Notes: generated by a model not told the origin, from the sequence alone. 64,000 bases of DNA from Tubiluchus corallicola (GCA_030141605.1 JAQGDQ010002405.1:1-64000); one strand, 5' to 3'. Counted from the first letter of the stretch, positions 48,801 through 58,304 are shown. Numbers and translations: made by a program.

Positions 48801-51252
48801 GGTACCCAATGCATATATCACGGTATCGCTTATACAGCCGCACAAACAAACAGAAAATGACAGGCCTATTAGAATGTTTGGCATACTACCCATATTGGTT
48901 GAAAACAGAGATTCCAAACACGAAATTGAAATAAAAACAGCGACTAAATTCCTCCCAGAAAAACCATTTGAAATCACATTACAAACAAAAGACCGGGAGC
49001 CAACCCAGTTTACCATTGCTGTAGTAGATGAAGGACTGCTGGACATCACAAACTTCAAAACCCCTGACCCGTGGCCACACTTCTTTTCTAAAGTACGATT
49101 GGAAACCCGGACATTTGACCTCTTCTCCCACATTATATCAGCAAATAAGGGAGATGTCTTTAAAACCTTCTCAATAGGAGGAGATATGGACTACAGAGAG
49201 TCGCAGCTAGGTAACAAAAAACGACAGCGAAGGTTTAAACCTGTAAGCCTATTTAAAGGCCCTGTTGACACAGATGCAAGTGGGAAAGCTGTTGTTAGGT
49301 TTGATATGCCAAACTATGTGGGATCAGTAAGAATAATGGTGATAGGTGCAAGAAAAAAGAGCTATGCCAAAGCGGAAAAAAGAGTACCGGTAAAGTCGGA
49401 ATTAATGGTAATGCCCACACTGCCACGCGTGATAGGGCCAGGAGAAAAGTTTACCGTTCCTGTATCGGTATTTGCAATGGAAGATGGAATAGGTAATGTA
49501 GAGGTAGATATAGCTACAGAAGAGCTCCTGGAAATAGAAGGAGCAGACAGCCGAAAGATGCAGTTTAAAAAAGCTGACGATAAAGAGTGCTACTTTACCA
49601 TAAAAGCCAAAGAGCAGGTAGGGCAAACTAAAGTAAAAATAAGAGCAAGGTCAGCAAAACATAAGGCAGAATACCTGGTAGACCTGTATGTCAGACCGGC
49701 ATCACCAAGAATATATAAATCATTTAATAGCAGTGTTGAATCAGGTAAAACAGCCACTCTATACGTGCCGGATGATGGATTAAAAGGCACCAATAGAGCA
49801 ACCATAACGATTTCAAATTATCCCGGAATAAGTATCGACCACAGACTAAAATATCTGATCCACTACCCTTACGGCTGCATAGAGCAAACAACATCATCAG
49901 TGTTCCCGCAGCTATACATCAAACAGTTTGTAGATTACTCGGAAGCCGACACAAAAGATATAGACAAAAACATCAATGCAGGAATTCAGCAGTTACGCAA
50001 ATTTCAGATATTCTCCGGGGGATTTAGTTACTGGCCCTATGAAGATACCCCCTCTGAATGGGGAACACTTTATGGAGGACACTTTATGGTAGAAGCAAAA
50101 AAACTGGGATACCATGTCACAGAAGACCTGTATAGAAACTGGTTAGGATACACAAGCAAAATGGCCCGTCAGGGTAGTGGAAACTTAACCTCAAGAGTAT
50201 ACAGAGCTTACACTCTTGCGCTGGCTGGAAAACCGGCAAATAGTGAAATGAACCTATTGAGAGAGAACAGACTGCACAAAATGAACAATGTTCAGAAATG
50301 GCTGTTGGCAGCATCATACCATTTGGCAGGACTGCCCGATAAAGTCAGTGAAATTGTCAAAGATGCAGGTATGGAAACCGACAACTATCAGGAGTTCTCA
50401 GGCACCTACGGATCGGGGCTAAGAGACAAGGGCATGATTCTGGACGCACTCGTTTCTCTAAATAAAATGGAGCAGGCAGAAGAGTTGGCGCGAGACATAT
50501 CAAAATACATATCAGCAAGCGATTGGTACTCCACACAAACCATCGGCTACACCCTGTTGGGGATTGGGAAATACATAACAGCACTGCAAAAAGGAAGCGA
50601 AAAAGCAGAGCTAAAAGGGCACATAACATTTGCCGATGGCACAGAAGTGCCTTTTAAAACGGAAAAAACCTACACGTACAGATTACAAAATGGTTTTGGC
50701 AAACCAATACAGATTTCGCTCGATGAAAAATCGGACGTAGCAAAAGCCTTTACCACACTTGCGTGGGATGGAGTTCCTTTTAAAAGTGATATAAAAGATG
50801 AAAATAGCAACCTCTCATTAAATGTAAAATGGTATGACGAGGAAGGGAAAGGAATCGATATTACTCAGATTAACCAGGGAACAGCATTTTGGGGACACTT
50901 CCAGGTTGAAAACATAAGCACGCTAAAGCGTGTTGACGAAGTGGCTCTAGTTCAGATATTACCGTCAGGCTGGGAAATAGAAAACACTCGCCTGTCTGGT
51001 GAGTCAATGCCTGCATGGACAGAAAGAATGAACCTATATAACGAAAAATACCTTGATATCAGGGACGACAGAGTTATGTGGTTCTTCGACATACATAAGA
51101 ATATAGAGAAGAAGAAGAAACTGGACTTTATTGTAAAAATAAATGCTGTAACAATTGGAGAGTTCGAATTGGCGCCAACACTGGTTGAAGCTATGTATAA
51201 CGAATCATTTAAAGCTACCAAAGCAGGTAAAAAAGTTAAAGTAATAAAATAG
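45820..51252 (+). CDS. Bacterial alpha-2-macroglobulin lipoprotein
   Basis: 1810 residues. Lipoprotein signal with LLISC (Cys at 19). Bacterial alpha-2-macroglobulins trap attacking proteases in the periplasm. Visible parts: N-terminal macroglobulin-like domains; an Ig-like region with TYTERGVYRPGDEINI near 590, typical of the MG3/bait-proximal part; the A2M domain with LFKGPVDTDASGKAVVRFDMPNYVG near 1145; and the thioester motif YGCIEQTTS near 1350, in which Cys and Gln are both kept, so a reactive thioester is expected. An alpha-toroid thioester domain follows. The gene for PBP1C starts 26 bp downstream, the same pairing as yfhM-pbpC in Escherichia coli. Confidence 0.94.
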   Translation: MRKTALILCTVLTVLLISCKEREKEGDVIYSEEVAKIVNTVTSGEIQSGDLIEVQFIEPVVEAEEVGSVVKGAFKISPSIRGVAYWKSRNTIVFRPVGDLPYRKTFNGKLILSELNEKFKDENLGSIEFRFRIAGREIAKFDGKLILKNSNNREILQYIGIVSFTESIDLKTVEKALELKKGKKAVEVKITAEPDGKTFNYISGDLLRKSSTDNYTLTIRKKKTGLPKNFKKSFEISPLGSMELTKVSREDKGKSPKIRLHFSDEFDPEQNIDGLIKTIPVSNLKIQRMGSSLIIDGNFRAGENYKLIVEKGIKNRWGTVTEKKYTQKITFANMEPQVEFASSGIFLPSGNQYRLQFHTNNLKRVHVEVKKVYANSIPKFLRNEQLKSLSDRKAPFNAKYVNQVGVIVHNETFEIGEEKNVWKLNEIDLSKLIRKNHKGLYLVRLNFNPRDMLTEIESGNYDKYIEKYGQIYKPLLFSDIGLTCKKIKNNYKVYATDIATAKPMQGVRVKLISIYGDTKSTANTDSDGIATLYGERYFNYYITAEKDGQQSVIKPNDMEWNTSGFDTGGISEHNSGIKAYTYTERGVYRPGDEINISIIARFTKRSYPRNHPLTIEMINPQGKKIYEVTNKQSKDGFYNFKVQTKESDPTGNWRAVFRIGNKEFTHTIKIETVVPYRLKIKIEPEQQFIAWNKTTFNLDLSSTYLFGNPAAGLKARIDTEIFSIKKRFKKYDSFVFTNPSVDFQPIEQTIFEGELDNNGKKLTEWNLPDVSNAPSALMVKVTGKVMEKGGRPNENISFLPYEPYSHYVGIQPPKYHYIPTGSNLEVPAIIVTPEGKPVAGRSLKYRIYRNTEHWWWQYDKKLRFKSDKNTVLIGEGSVNSKTTHSIIKFLPIERGTFLIEVTDEEGTGHTSGIFVTAYKYGSSGGEDKSAGTLELSSQKNKYYTNEHIKVQFPAPKEGIALITVEKGGEILYNTWVSPKGEDLTEVKIPATEKMVPNAYITVSLIQPHKQTENDRPIRMFGILPILVENRDSKHEIEIKTATKFLPEKPFEITLQTKDREPTQFTIAVVDEGLLDITNFKTPDPWPHFFSKVRLETRTFDLFSHIISANKGDVFKTFSIGGDMDYRESQLGNKKRQRRFKPVSLFKGPVDTDASGKAVVRFDMPNYVGSVRIMVIGARKKSYAKAEKRVPVKSELMVMPTLPRVIGPGEKFTVPVSVFAMEDGIGNVEVDIATEELLEIEGADSRKMQFKKADDKECYFTIKAKEQVGQTKVKIRARSAKHKAEYLVDLYVRPASPRIYKSFNSSVESGKTATLYVPDDGLKGTNRATITISNYPGISIDHRLKYLIHYPYGCIEQTTSSVFPQLYIKQFVDYSEADTKDIDKNINAGIQQLRKFQIFSGGFSYWPYEDTPSEWGTLYGGHFMVEAKKLGYHVTEDLYRNWLGYTSKMARQGSGNLTSRVYRAYTLALAGKPANSEMNLLRENRLHKMNNVQKWLLAASYHLAGLPDKVSEIVKDAGMETDNYQEFSGTYGSGLRDKGMILDALVSLNKMEQAEELARDISKYISASDWYSTQTIGYTLLGIGKYITALQKGSEKAELKGHITFADGTEVPFKTEKTYTYRLQNGFGKPIQISLDEKSDVAKAFTTLAWDGVPFKSDIKDENSNLSLNVKWYDEEGKGIDITQINQGTAFWGHFQVENISTLKRVDEVALVQILPSGWEIENTRLSGESMPAWTERMNLYNEKYLDIRDDRVMWFFDIHKNIEKKKKLDFIVKINAVTIGEFELAPTLVEAMYNESFKATKAGKKVKVIK

Positions 51253-51278
51253 AAAGAACAATATAATTTTTTATTTAG

Positions 51279-53618
51279 GTGAAGAGATGGAGTATCAGGC
51301 TTTTTGTAGCCTTGGTCTTACTGGTTGTGTTTTATTTAATAAAACCCTTCCCTCCCCCGCTTTTTAAAACCGATTACAGCGTAGTTGTTACCGATGAGCA
51401 AGGGAAAATATTAAGGGTCTTTCTGAATGAAAATGAACAGTGGTGCCTGCCTCCCAGAGCGGAGGATAGCGTACCTCGCAAACTACAGGAAGCGGTACTT
51501 CTGTTTGAAGATAAGCACTTCTACTACCACCCCGGATTTAACCCCGCTTCAATCTTAAGGGCAATAAAACAGAACCTGTCCCAAAAAAGAGTGGTTAGCG
51601 GAGCAAGCACTATCACTATGCAGGTTGCACGCTTGAGAAGTGCGAATAAAAGAAACTACTGGAGCAAAATAAAGGAGATATGCCAGGCCGTAAAAATAGA
51701 AGTACATTACACAAAAGATGAAATACTAAAACTCTACCTGGACCACGCCCCGTACGGAGCAAACATTAAGGGCTACCAGGCAGCATCATACAGATATTTT
51801 GAGAAAAAACCGAAAGAACTGAGCTGGGCAGAAGCCGCCACACTGGCTATTTTGCCAAACGCACCAGGAATAATATTCCCCTCCGGAAACAATAAACAGG
51901 TAAAAGAAAAAAGAGATAGGCTTCTGAGTAAACTGTTAAAGAAAGGTGTAATTGACAAAAAAATATTTGAACTTGCCGTATTGGAACCAATACCTTATAA
52001 AATCTACCCCTTTGACCTTGCCGCACCACACTTTTCACGATATGTGAAAAACAGGTATCCGAGGCAAAAAACAATCAGGACAACCTTAAACCTAGGCCTG
52101 CAAAACCGTGTGCAGGAGCTCACCAGGCTACATGTAAAAAAAATCCGCAATGAAGGGATAAAAAACGCTGCCGTATTGGTTACAGAAACAAAAACCGGAA
52201 AAATAAAAGCCTATGTGGGGTCACAGAATTTCTTTGACTTCGATGCATTAGGCCAGGTCAATGGAGTAGTAGCGCCCCGCTCGTCAGGTTCAATCTTAAA
52301 ACCCTTCTTATATGGACTCTCTATTGACGAGGGAATAATAGTACCAAAAACACTAATAAAAGATGTGCCAACCTACTTTAACGCATTCTCACCAAGCAAT
52401 GCCGATAAAAAGTTTAACGGCATAGTAACGGCACAGGAGTCATTAATAAAGTCTCTGAATGTGCCATCTGTCAGGCTCCTAAACACATATGGAGTATACC
52501 AGTTTTATACCTTTCTCAAAGAAGCGGGAGTAACAACACTATTTAGAGAAGCAGAAGAGTACGGCCTGCCTTTAATAATAGGAGGGGCAGAAGTGAACCT
52601 GTTAGACATGACCAAGCTCTACAGAGGATTGGCAAATAGAGGAGTCTTTACGCCAATCATATACCGGGATCAAGACTCGGTAATGATGCGGACAAATGCA
52701 CAGCAGTTGATAAGCCCGGGAGCATGCTATATAACATTGCAAGCGCTTAGAGACCTAAAAAGGCCGGGAGTGGAATACAACTGGAGAAAATATCAACATC
52801 AAAAACCAATCGCATGGAAAACAGGAACAAGCTATGGACACAAAGATGCATGGGCAATAGGTGTCTTACCGGAGTGGACAATAGCTGTTTGGGTAGGTAA
52901 CTTCGATGGAGAAGGAAATCCCAGGCTATCGGGAACAGTCAGTGCCGGATCACTGCTATTCGATATACTCAACAACCTCCCCAATAAAGGATCATACCGG
53001 TTCAATAAAAACTACGATGACTTTGCTCAAATCAACATCTGTAAAAAAACCGGGTTCCTTGCAGGACAGAACTGCCCGGAAAAAGAACAGGTCGACGTAC
53101 CTATTTATATGCAGCCACTTAGACTCTGCCCTTTCCACAAAGCAGTATATGTAGATAGAGAAGAAAAGTACTCGGTGTGCTCATACTGCTGGGGAAAAGG
53201 GTACTACGAAAAAAAGATACTATCATACCCGCCCGATGTGTTACATCAGCTAAAAGCCCGTGGCAGAGTTTTAGATGGCACACCTGAACATAACCCAAGC
53301 TGCGAAAATAGAAAAATCTCAAAACAGATGACCTTTATATACCCCAAAGACTCTTCATATATATGGATACCAAGAGATTTCGGAGGGGAAAGCCAAAAAC
53401 TAATATCAAAAATAGCCCACACATCCCCCCAGAAAAATGTGTTCTGGTACCTTGATGATATATACCTGGGAAACACCATTGGGAAACACTCAAAAGCAAT
53501 AGAAACTGACGCAGGATGGCACAAGCTTCTCGTAACAGATGAACAAGGGAATGAAGAAAAAGTTCAATTCTTTATTGGAAACAGGAAAAATCAGGCTTTT
53601 CCGGAAGCAAAACAGTAA
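51279..53618 (+). CDS. pbpC: Penicillin-binding protein 1C
   Basis: 779 residues starting at GTG (V/M-KRWSIRLF). A bifunctional peptidoglycan synthase: transmembrane anchor (about 7-22), glycosyltransferase 51 domain (about 45-215; EDKHFYYHPGFNPASI and GASTITMQVARL), transpeptidase domain (about 290-540) with SGSILKP (active-site Ser), KSLNVPS and KTGTS, and the C-terminal BiPBP_C domain (about 690-775) typical of PBP1C. It is encoded directly after the alpha-2-macroglobulin gene; the pair is thought to repair the wall when the envelope is breached by attack. Confidence 0.95.
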   Translation: MKRWSIRLFVALVLLVVFYLIKPFPPPLFKTDYSVVVTDEQGKILRVFLNENEQWCLPPRAEDSVPRKLQEAVLLFEDKHFYYHPGFNPASILRAIKQNLSQKRVVSGASTITMQVARLRSANKRNYWSKIKEICQAVKIEVHYTKDEILKLYLDHAPYGANIKGYQAASYRYFEKKPKELSWAEAATLAILPNAPGIIFPSGNNKQVKEKRDRLLSKLLKKGVIDKKIFELAVLEPIPYKIYPFDLAAPHFSRYVKNRYPRQKTIRTTLNLGLQNRVQELTRLHVKKIRNEGIKNAAVLVTETKTGKIKAYVGSQNFFDFDALGQVNGVVAPRSSGSILKPFLYGLSIDEGIIVPKTLIKDVPTYFNAFSPSNADKKFNGIVTAQESLIKSLNVPSVRLLNTYGVYQFYTFLKEAGVTTLFREAEEYGLPLIIGGAEVNLLDMTKLYRGLANRGVFTPIIYRDQDSVMMRTNAQQLISPGACYITLQALRDLKRPGVEYNWRKYQHQKPIAWKTGTSYGHKDAWAIGVLPEWTIAVWVGNFDGEGNPRLSGTVSAGSLLFDILNNLPNKGSYRFNKNYDDFAQINICKKTGFLAGQNCPEKEQVDVPIYMQPLRLCPFHKAVYVDREEKYSVCSYCWGKGYYEKKILSYPPDVLHQLKARGRVLDGTPEHNPSCENRKISKQMTFIYPKDSSYIWIPRDFGGESQKLISKIAHTSPQKNVFWYLDDIYLGNTIGKHSKAIETDAGWHKLLVTDEQGNEEKVQFFIGNRKNQAFPEAKQ

Positions 53619-53640
53619 AAAACTCAATAAAAAATAAAAC

Positions 53641-54040
53641 TGCCCTTAAAAGCTTGATTTTTTGCCTCTTTTCTATCAAAACAAAAGAACATAAGCTCCC
53701 CTTGAAACACAACCGCCACTACTAAAAACTCTTAACAAGAAAACAGCGAAAAACAAGGAATGCCCTTAAAGGCTCGATTTTTTGGTTCTTTTGTATCAAA
53801 ACAAAAGAACGTAAAGAAAAACCTTGAAACACAACCGCCACTACTAAAAGCTCTTAACAAGAAAACAGCGAAAAACAAGGAATGCCCTTAAAGGCTCGAT
53901 TTTTTGGTTCTTTTGTATCAAAACAAAAGAACGTAAAGAAAAACCTTGAAACACAACCGCCACTACTAAAAGCTCTTAACAAGAAAACAGCGAAAAACAA
54001 GGAATGCCCTTAAAGGCTCGATTTTTTGGTTCTTTTGTAC
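53641..54040. repeat. 122-bp tandem array (3.3 copies) of the dispersed palindromic unit
   Basis: Units start with TGCCCTTAAA at 53641, 53761, 53883 and 54005 (spacing 120, 122, 122). Each contains a CTCGATTTTTTGGTTC stretch, the TTCTTTTGT/ACAAAAGAA palindrome and CTTGAAACACAACCGCCACT. Copies two and three are almost identical. The fourth stops at TTCTTTTGTA where the adjoining dead IS begins. Single units of the same kind occur at 9.91 kb and, in part, elsewhere. Confidence 0.9.
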
Positions 54041-54048
54041 CTGTTTAA

Positions 54049-54884
54049 CTTCAAAACTTATTGGACAAATTGATGCTTAAAGTTAAGAGATAGTTTTATA
54101 ATTCAAATTCTCTTTTTTATGGTGATGATAATTCACCTGTTGACTTGTTGGAAACTCGCAGAGTTTTCAATAAATCAAAAGTGATACACTGCGATTTTCT
54201 GATTCCTTTTTCTTCTTTCATTTAGCGTTTTTATTTTAATGTTTTCACGATTGCCCAGTAACTGTTTTTGCCTTCCAAAATACACGTCGGCAGGTGTAAC
54301 ATTCTTGAGTGATTCATGATACCGGTGGTTGTTGTAATTATATACAAACTCCTGTAGAACCGTCATTAGTTCATCAGGAAAGTAGTAGTTATCCAACTTT
54401 ACCTGATTTTTCATGGTGCGGTGGTAACGCTCAATTTTCCCTTGTGTTTGAGGGTGGTATGGGGCTCCACGTACATGTCCCATTTTGGTATCTTTTAAAA
54501 AGCTCTGAAACTCGTTTGATATGTAGCACGCTCCATTACCGGAGAGTAACCTGGGACAATCGCCTGCAGGTATTTTGGCCGTATGTAAAGCCTTTTGAAT
54601 AACATGCTTGGCATCGGCCGACTCAATGCTTTGGCAAAGCTCCCAGGTGACGATATACCTTGAATAATCGTCCATTACGGTAGCCAAATAATACCAGCCC
54701 CATCCAATGATTTTAAAGTAGGTGAAATCGGTTTGCCATTGCTGGTGCACACGCGTGGTCTTATCTTTAAACTCATTTGTTCGGTAGTCTGTTTTTTTGC
54801 CTTCATCTTACTCGTTTTTATCGGTTATAATGTAAGAAATGTCTCTCTTAATTTTTAAACCAATTTGTCCGAATTAAGCTGAAG
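54049..54884 (-). mobile_element. Degenerate insertion sequence with rve-type transposase
   Basis: Ends share imperfect inverted repeats centred on GGACAAATTG (54063 region) and CAATTTGTCC (54861-54870), extended outward by CTTCA/TGAAG. It is about 836 bp, too short for a full IS3/IS481-type element, and the transposase lacks its N-terminal part. It interrupts the fourth unit of the 122-bp array. No target duplication was identified. Confidence 0.7.
54175..54807 (-). pseudogene. Inactive integrase-core (IS3/IS481-type) transposase fragment
   Basis: The open frame begins after a TAA at the right, without a start in place. It contains the rve core: HQQWQTDFTYFK with the first catalytic Asp, DDYSRYIVTWELC, RLLSGNGACYIS and HPQTQGKIERYHRTMK with the catalytic Glu. 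In SGNGACY the second catalytic Asp of the usual SDNG motif is Gly, so the protein would be inactive even if made. The N-terminal DNA-binding part is missing. Confidence 0.8.
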
Positions 54885-54973
54885 ATTTACAAATAAATGG
54901 GTTGAAGAAAAAATAATATTAACGAAAAGAAACGCCACCACACACCAAGCCTCATTTGCTATCAGGCTCAAAA

Positions 54974-56119
54974 TTAGTGATTAAACACAAGCATAAACTG
55001 CACCCCACTTCCCTGAAAGGCGGCAGTGTTTCCGGCAGCTCCGTAAACATTGAGTTTTTCGGGGTTCCAGTAAAGTACAAGATGCAAACCAATGCTATCA
55101 TACTGCTTTTGCCAATTTATAAACCGGTACCAGCCGCTATTCGAGTAGTCATAGTATATTATCGCCACAATATTATCTGACAATCCCAGCGGGTAACTTG
55201 ACAAAAGGGCGGAAAACAATCCTCCCTCTCCACCACCAAAAGCCCGCCCTGACACATCTGCCCACAACAACTCATGTACCACATTGAGGCCATTCCCGAC
55301 CTTAAAGGTGTAATCAGCTCCAATACACAGCTGCCTCTGCCAGGGATAATAACCGGAGGGCATACTCTGATTTGTGATAACACTCTCAAACCACAAACCC
55401 GGCCCTCCCTCAATATCCCACCTTCCGTCCAATCCAACCCTATTTTCAACAACTCTTCCCTCTCCACGCCCAATCACCCCCACCACCTTCTCAAAATCAA
55501 CCTCACGATTGTGATACGAAACAGCTACCTCTCCAGACAGGGCAGGAACCTGTATCCTACCACCTGCCTCAGGACGATTGCGTTTTGAAGGCACCACTTC
55601 CCACCCCTTGACAGAACCATTGCCGTATAATCCCCACAACCATACATTGGCGCTATTCATAAAATAGTAACGCGCCAGCACTCCATACACCCCATCAGTA
55701 ATCTGCAAAGGGTCACGCGGGTCAATCTGATCAAACCACATAAGAGGGCGTAGCATCATGCCAGGTCCAAAATTTATCTTCTGAAGCCCTCCCCTCACCT
55801 CCAGTCTATCGCCACTATAACGGCACCATAGCCGATACGGCCTGATATCACCACTACTGCTAAAGTCACAGTCAAAATACTCCGTAGCTCCAAAAATATT
55901 CGCCGAAGCCTCTACGTCAATCAGGCTACTTTTTGAAACGGAATACTCAAAATCCAAAGTAGGTATATACCTGGCACCTGACATCGCTCCAAAACTATCG
56001 TGCAGCTTCAATGTTATCCATCCGTCAACCTGCCCGTTAAAAGAGACATTCTGCCCATATACATATCCAGTAAATACAAACTGCACAACAATCAATACAC
56101 GCTTATAACACAACCTCAT
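54974..56119 (-). CDS. Outer-membrane beta-barrel (porin-like) protein
   Basis: 381 residues with a signal peptide (to about 22, VYGQ). The mature part is rich in aromatic, alternating strands (DGWITLKLHDSFGAMSGARY, VRGGLQKINFGPGMMLRPLMWF) and ends in MLVFNH, consistent with a barrel of 14-16 strands. I cannot assign it to a named family. It is not part of an obvious operon. Confidence 0.75.
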   Translation of the reverse strand: MRLCYKRVLIVVQFVFTGYVYGQNVSFNGQVDGWITLKLHDSFGAMSGARYIPTLDFEYSVSKSSLIDVEASANIFGATEYFDCDFSSSGDIRPYRLWCRYSGDRLEVRGGLQKINFGPGMMLRPLMWFDQIDPRDPLQITDGVYGVLARYYFMNSANVWLWGLYGNGSVKGWEVVPSKRNRPEAGGRIQVPALSGEVAVSYHNREVDFEKVVGVIGRGEGRVVENRVGLDGRWDIEGGPGLWFESVITNQSMPSGYYPWQRQLCIGADYTFKVGNGLNVVHELLWADVSGRAFGGGEGGLFSALLSSYPLGLSDNIVAIIYYDYSNSGWYRFINWQKQYDSIGLHLVLYWNPEKLNVYGAAGNTAAFQGSGVQFMLVFNH

Positions 56120-56529
56120 TTGACTCTGCCCTCCGGGATTAATACCGAGTTTAAAAAACTACTTTTTACAGCCTCGAATAAACAAAAATATAAAATTACA
56201 CCCACGATGGGCAAAATCAAGCCGGGGCTCTTGCAAAACAAAAAAATTGATTATAACGATGAAGAGAGAACCAACCGTAATTCCGATATAAATAAAAAGA
56301 TCTGAAGAAAAAATAGTATTAATAAAAAAGTGTGCTCACAGGAGCCTCAGTTCTGTTAAACAAAGCCTCACATACCCCTGCTGAAAGTAAATCACCGCCA
56401 ATTAAATGTCTGATTTAAAACAAACCGACAAAATTAATTTGGGGTAACAATTTTTTATTACTACCTTGCAGCAACGCCTCGACAATAGGGCAATAGTCAG
56501 TAATAAAGCAACATTAAATATTAATATTT
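56120..56529. other. Divergent intergenic region before clpS
   Basis: Between the porin-like gene and clpS. A weak copy of the dispersed repeat lies near 56.30-56.35 kb (AAAAAATAGTATTAATAAAA). A possible clpS promoter is TTTG at 56438-56441 and TACCTTG at 56462-56468 with a 20-bp gap. Confidence 0.4.
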
Positions 56530-56805
56530 ATGACTATTAAGGAAAAAAAGAGTGATAAAGAAGTAAACAGAAGTATTGAACCCAGAAACAGGTATCTTGT
56601 ACTCTACAATGATAACTATAACACTTTTGACCATGTAGCTAATACATTATCAAAGGTATGTAACCACGATACAACTCAGGCGTCGCAATGCACATATATT
56701 GCACACTACAAGGGTGAGTGCATAATCAAAGAGGGGTTAAAAGAGAATTTGGCCCCTATGGAGAACGCACTTGGTGCATACGGCCTCAACGTTGAAATTA
56801 GATGA
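56530..56805 (+). CDS. clpS: ATP-dependent Clp protease adaptor ClpS
   Basis: 91 residues, normal length. ClpS hands N-degron proteins to ClpAP or ClpCP. Core motifs are YLVLYNDNYNTFDHVANTLSKV (about 23-44) with the N-degron pocket residues N-D-T-F-D-H-V. A disordered N-terminal tail of about 20 residues precedes them. It lies 26 bp upstream of an NfeD gene and a floA gene on the same strand, which suggests joint expression. Confidence 0.9.
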   Translation: MTIKEKKSDKEVNRSIEPRNRYLVLYNDNYNTFDHVANTLSKVCNHDTTQASQCTYIAHYKGECIIKEGLKENLAPMENALGAYGLNVEIR

Positions 56806-56831
56806 TGTGATTTTAACTCTAATCTTCTTGT

Positions 56832-57308
56832 ATGAACTCTATTGTTATAATATTGGGACTTATTCTTCTGGGAGCTGTGCTACTCATTATAGAGCTTGCG
56901 GTTATTCCCGGTGTGACTGTTTTCGGAATTGCAGGGGGGGGATTATTTGTGTATAGTACATACTTGGCTTTTGTCAACTATGGCATATGGGGAGGTGTTC
57001 TTGCATTGCTTCTTGTCACAATAGTAACCCCGATCATTTTCTACCGCTTCTTTAAAGGCAGGTTGGGAAAAAAAATGAGACTAAGCTCTGCTATTACAGG
57101 CAAAGCAGCTCAAATAGACAAGCAGGCTGTAAAGCAGGGAGACAGAGGTGTTGCATTAACAAGGCTGGCACCTATAGGGAAGATATTGGTAGACAACAAT
57201 GTGTATGAAGGTAAAACCTCCGGAAACCTGATTGATGCAGGAGAGAGGGTAAAAGTAATTAAAGTGCTAAAAAATCAATTAGTTATTAAACAAATAAAAA
57301 GTCGATAA
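56832..57308 (+). CDS. NfeD-family membrane protein
   Basis: 158 residues: three hydrophobic helices (about 2-25, 28-50 and 55-78) and a C-terminal OB-fold domain (about 95-155) with GDRGVALTRLAPIGKILVDN and the GERVKVIKV strand. This is the short NfeD form without a protease domain. NfeD proteins pair with SPFH proteins; here floA follows after 3 bp, which supports a joint membrane assembly. Confidence 0.92.
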   Translation: MNSIVIILGLILLGAVLLIIELAVIPGVTVFGIAGGGLFVYSTYLAFVNYGIWGGVLALLLVTIVTPIIFYRFFKGRLGKKMRLSSAITGKAAQIDKQAVKQGDRGVALTRLAPIGKILVDNNVYEGKTSGNLIDAGERVKVIKVLKNQLVIKQIKSR

Positions 57309-57311
57309 ACT

Positions 57312-58304
57312 ATGGACATGGCAAGTATTATTGGAATTTTTGTAGGGATAATTGTACTCCTGATGCTGTTTGTTTACCTTATCCCGATAGGGTTATGGTT
57401 CTCTGCTCTTGTTTCAGGAGTTAACATATCAATACTGCAACTTTTTCTAATGAGATTCAGGAAGGTTCCTCCCGGTACTATTACAAGAGCGATGATAGAA
57501 GCACATAAGGCCGGGCTGAAAGCGGTAATGCGGGATCAACTGGAGGCTCATTACCTTGCGGGGGGACGGGTTGAAAGCGTTGTTCATGCTCTCGTATCCG
57601 CCGAAAAAGCCAATATTGACTTGTCTTTTAACATGGCCACAGCAATTGATTTGGCGGGAAGAGATGTGTTTCAGGCTGTTCAAATGTCAGTAAACCCAAA
57701 AGTCATTGACACGCCCCCAGTTACAGCCGTTGCCAAAGATGGAATACAGCTTATTTGCAAAGCTCGTGTAACAGTAAGGGCAAACATCAAGCAGCTTGTC
57801 GGAGGAGCAGGAGAAGAGACCATCTTGGCAAGAGTGGGAGAAGGTATCGTATCCTCAATTGGATCCTCATATTCCCACAAAGAGGTGCTGGAGAACCCCG
57901 ACTCAATATCAAAATTGGTGCTAGAAAAAGGGTTGGATGCAGGAACAGCATTTGAAATACTATCTATTGATATTGCAGATATTGATATTGGTAAAAATAT
58001 AGGGGCGGTCCTTCAAATGGATCAGGCAGATGCAGATAAAAACATAGCTCAGGCAAAAGCAGAGGAACGTCGCGCAATGGCAGTCGCTCTAGAGCAGGAA
58101 ATGCGGGCGAAAGCTCAGGAGGCACGCGCAAAAGTAATTGAAGCGGAAGCTCAGGTTCCTTTAGCAATATCAACAGCGTTTAAGAGTGGCAACCTTGGTG
58201 TCATGGACTATATGAAATACAAAAATATAGGCGCTGACACCTTTATGAGGGAATCAATTGCAGATGATGACAGACAGGATACAGAAGAGGATGTCAACGA
58301 TTAG
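57312..58304 (+). CDS. floA: Flotillin-like protein FloA
   Basis: 330 residues, typical for FloA, a scaffold of functional membrane microdomains. N-terminal membrane segment (about 5-28), then the SPFH domain with [38 protein letters not shown] and [12 protein letters not shown], and a C-terminal Ala/Glu-rich coiled coil with [19 protein letters not shown]. The NfeD partner is encoded immediately upstream. The IS256-family element has inserted about 90 bp after the stop codon. Confidence 0.95.
   Translation: MDMASIIGIFVGIIVLLMLFVYLIPIGLWFSALVSGVNISILQLFLMRFRKVPPGTITRAMIEAHKAGLKAVMRDQLEAHYLAGGRVESVVHALVSAEKANIDLSFNMATAIDLAGRDVFQAVQMSVNPKVIDTPPVTAVAKDGIQLICKARVTVRANIKQLVGGAGEETILARVGEGIVSSIGSSYSHKEVLENPDSISKLVLEKGLDAGTAFEILSIDIADIDIGKNIGAVLQMDQADADKNIAQAKAEERRAMAVALEQEMRAKAQEARAKVIEAEAQVPLAISTAFKSGNLGVMDYMKYKNIGADTFMRESIADDDRQDTEEDVND

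Noticed and set aside
53641-54040. Could the 122-bp array be a CRISPR or an origin with iterons?
   Set aside because: Whole units are repeated without unique spacers, and the unit also occurs singly at other intergenic sites; no replication gene is adjacent.
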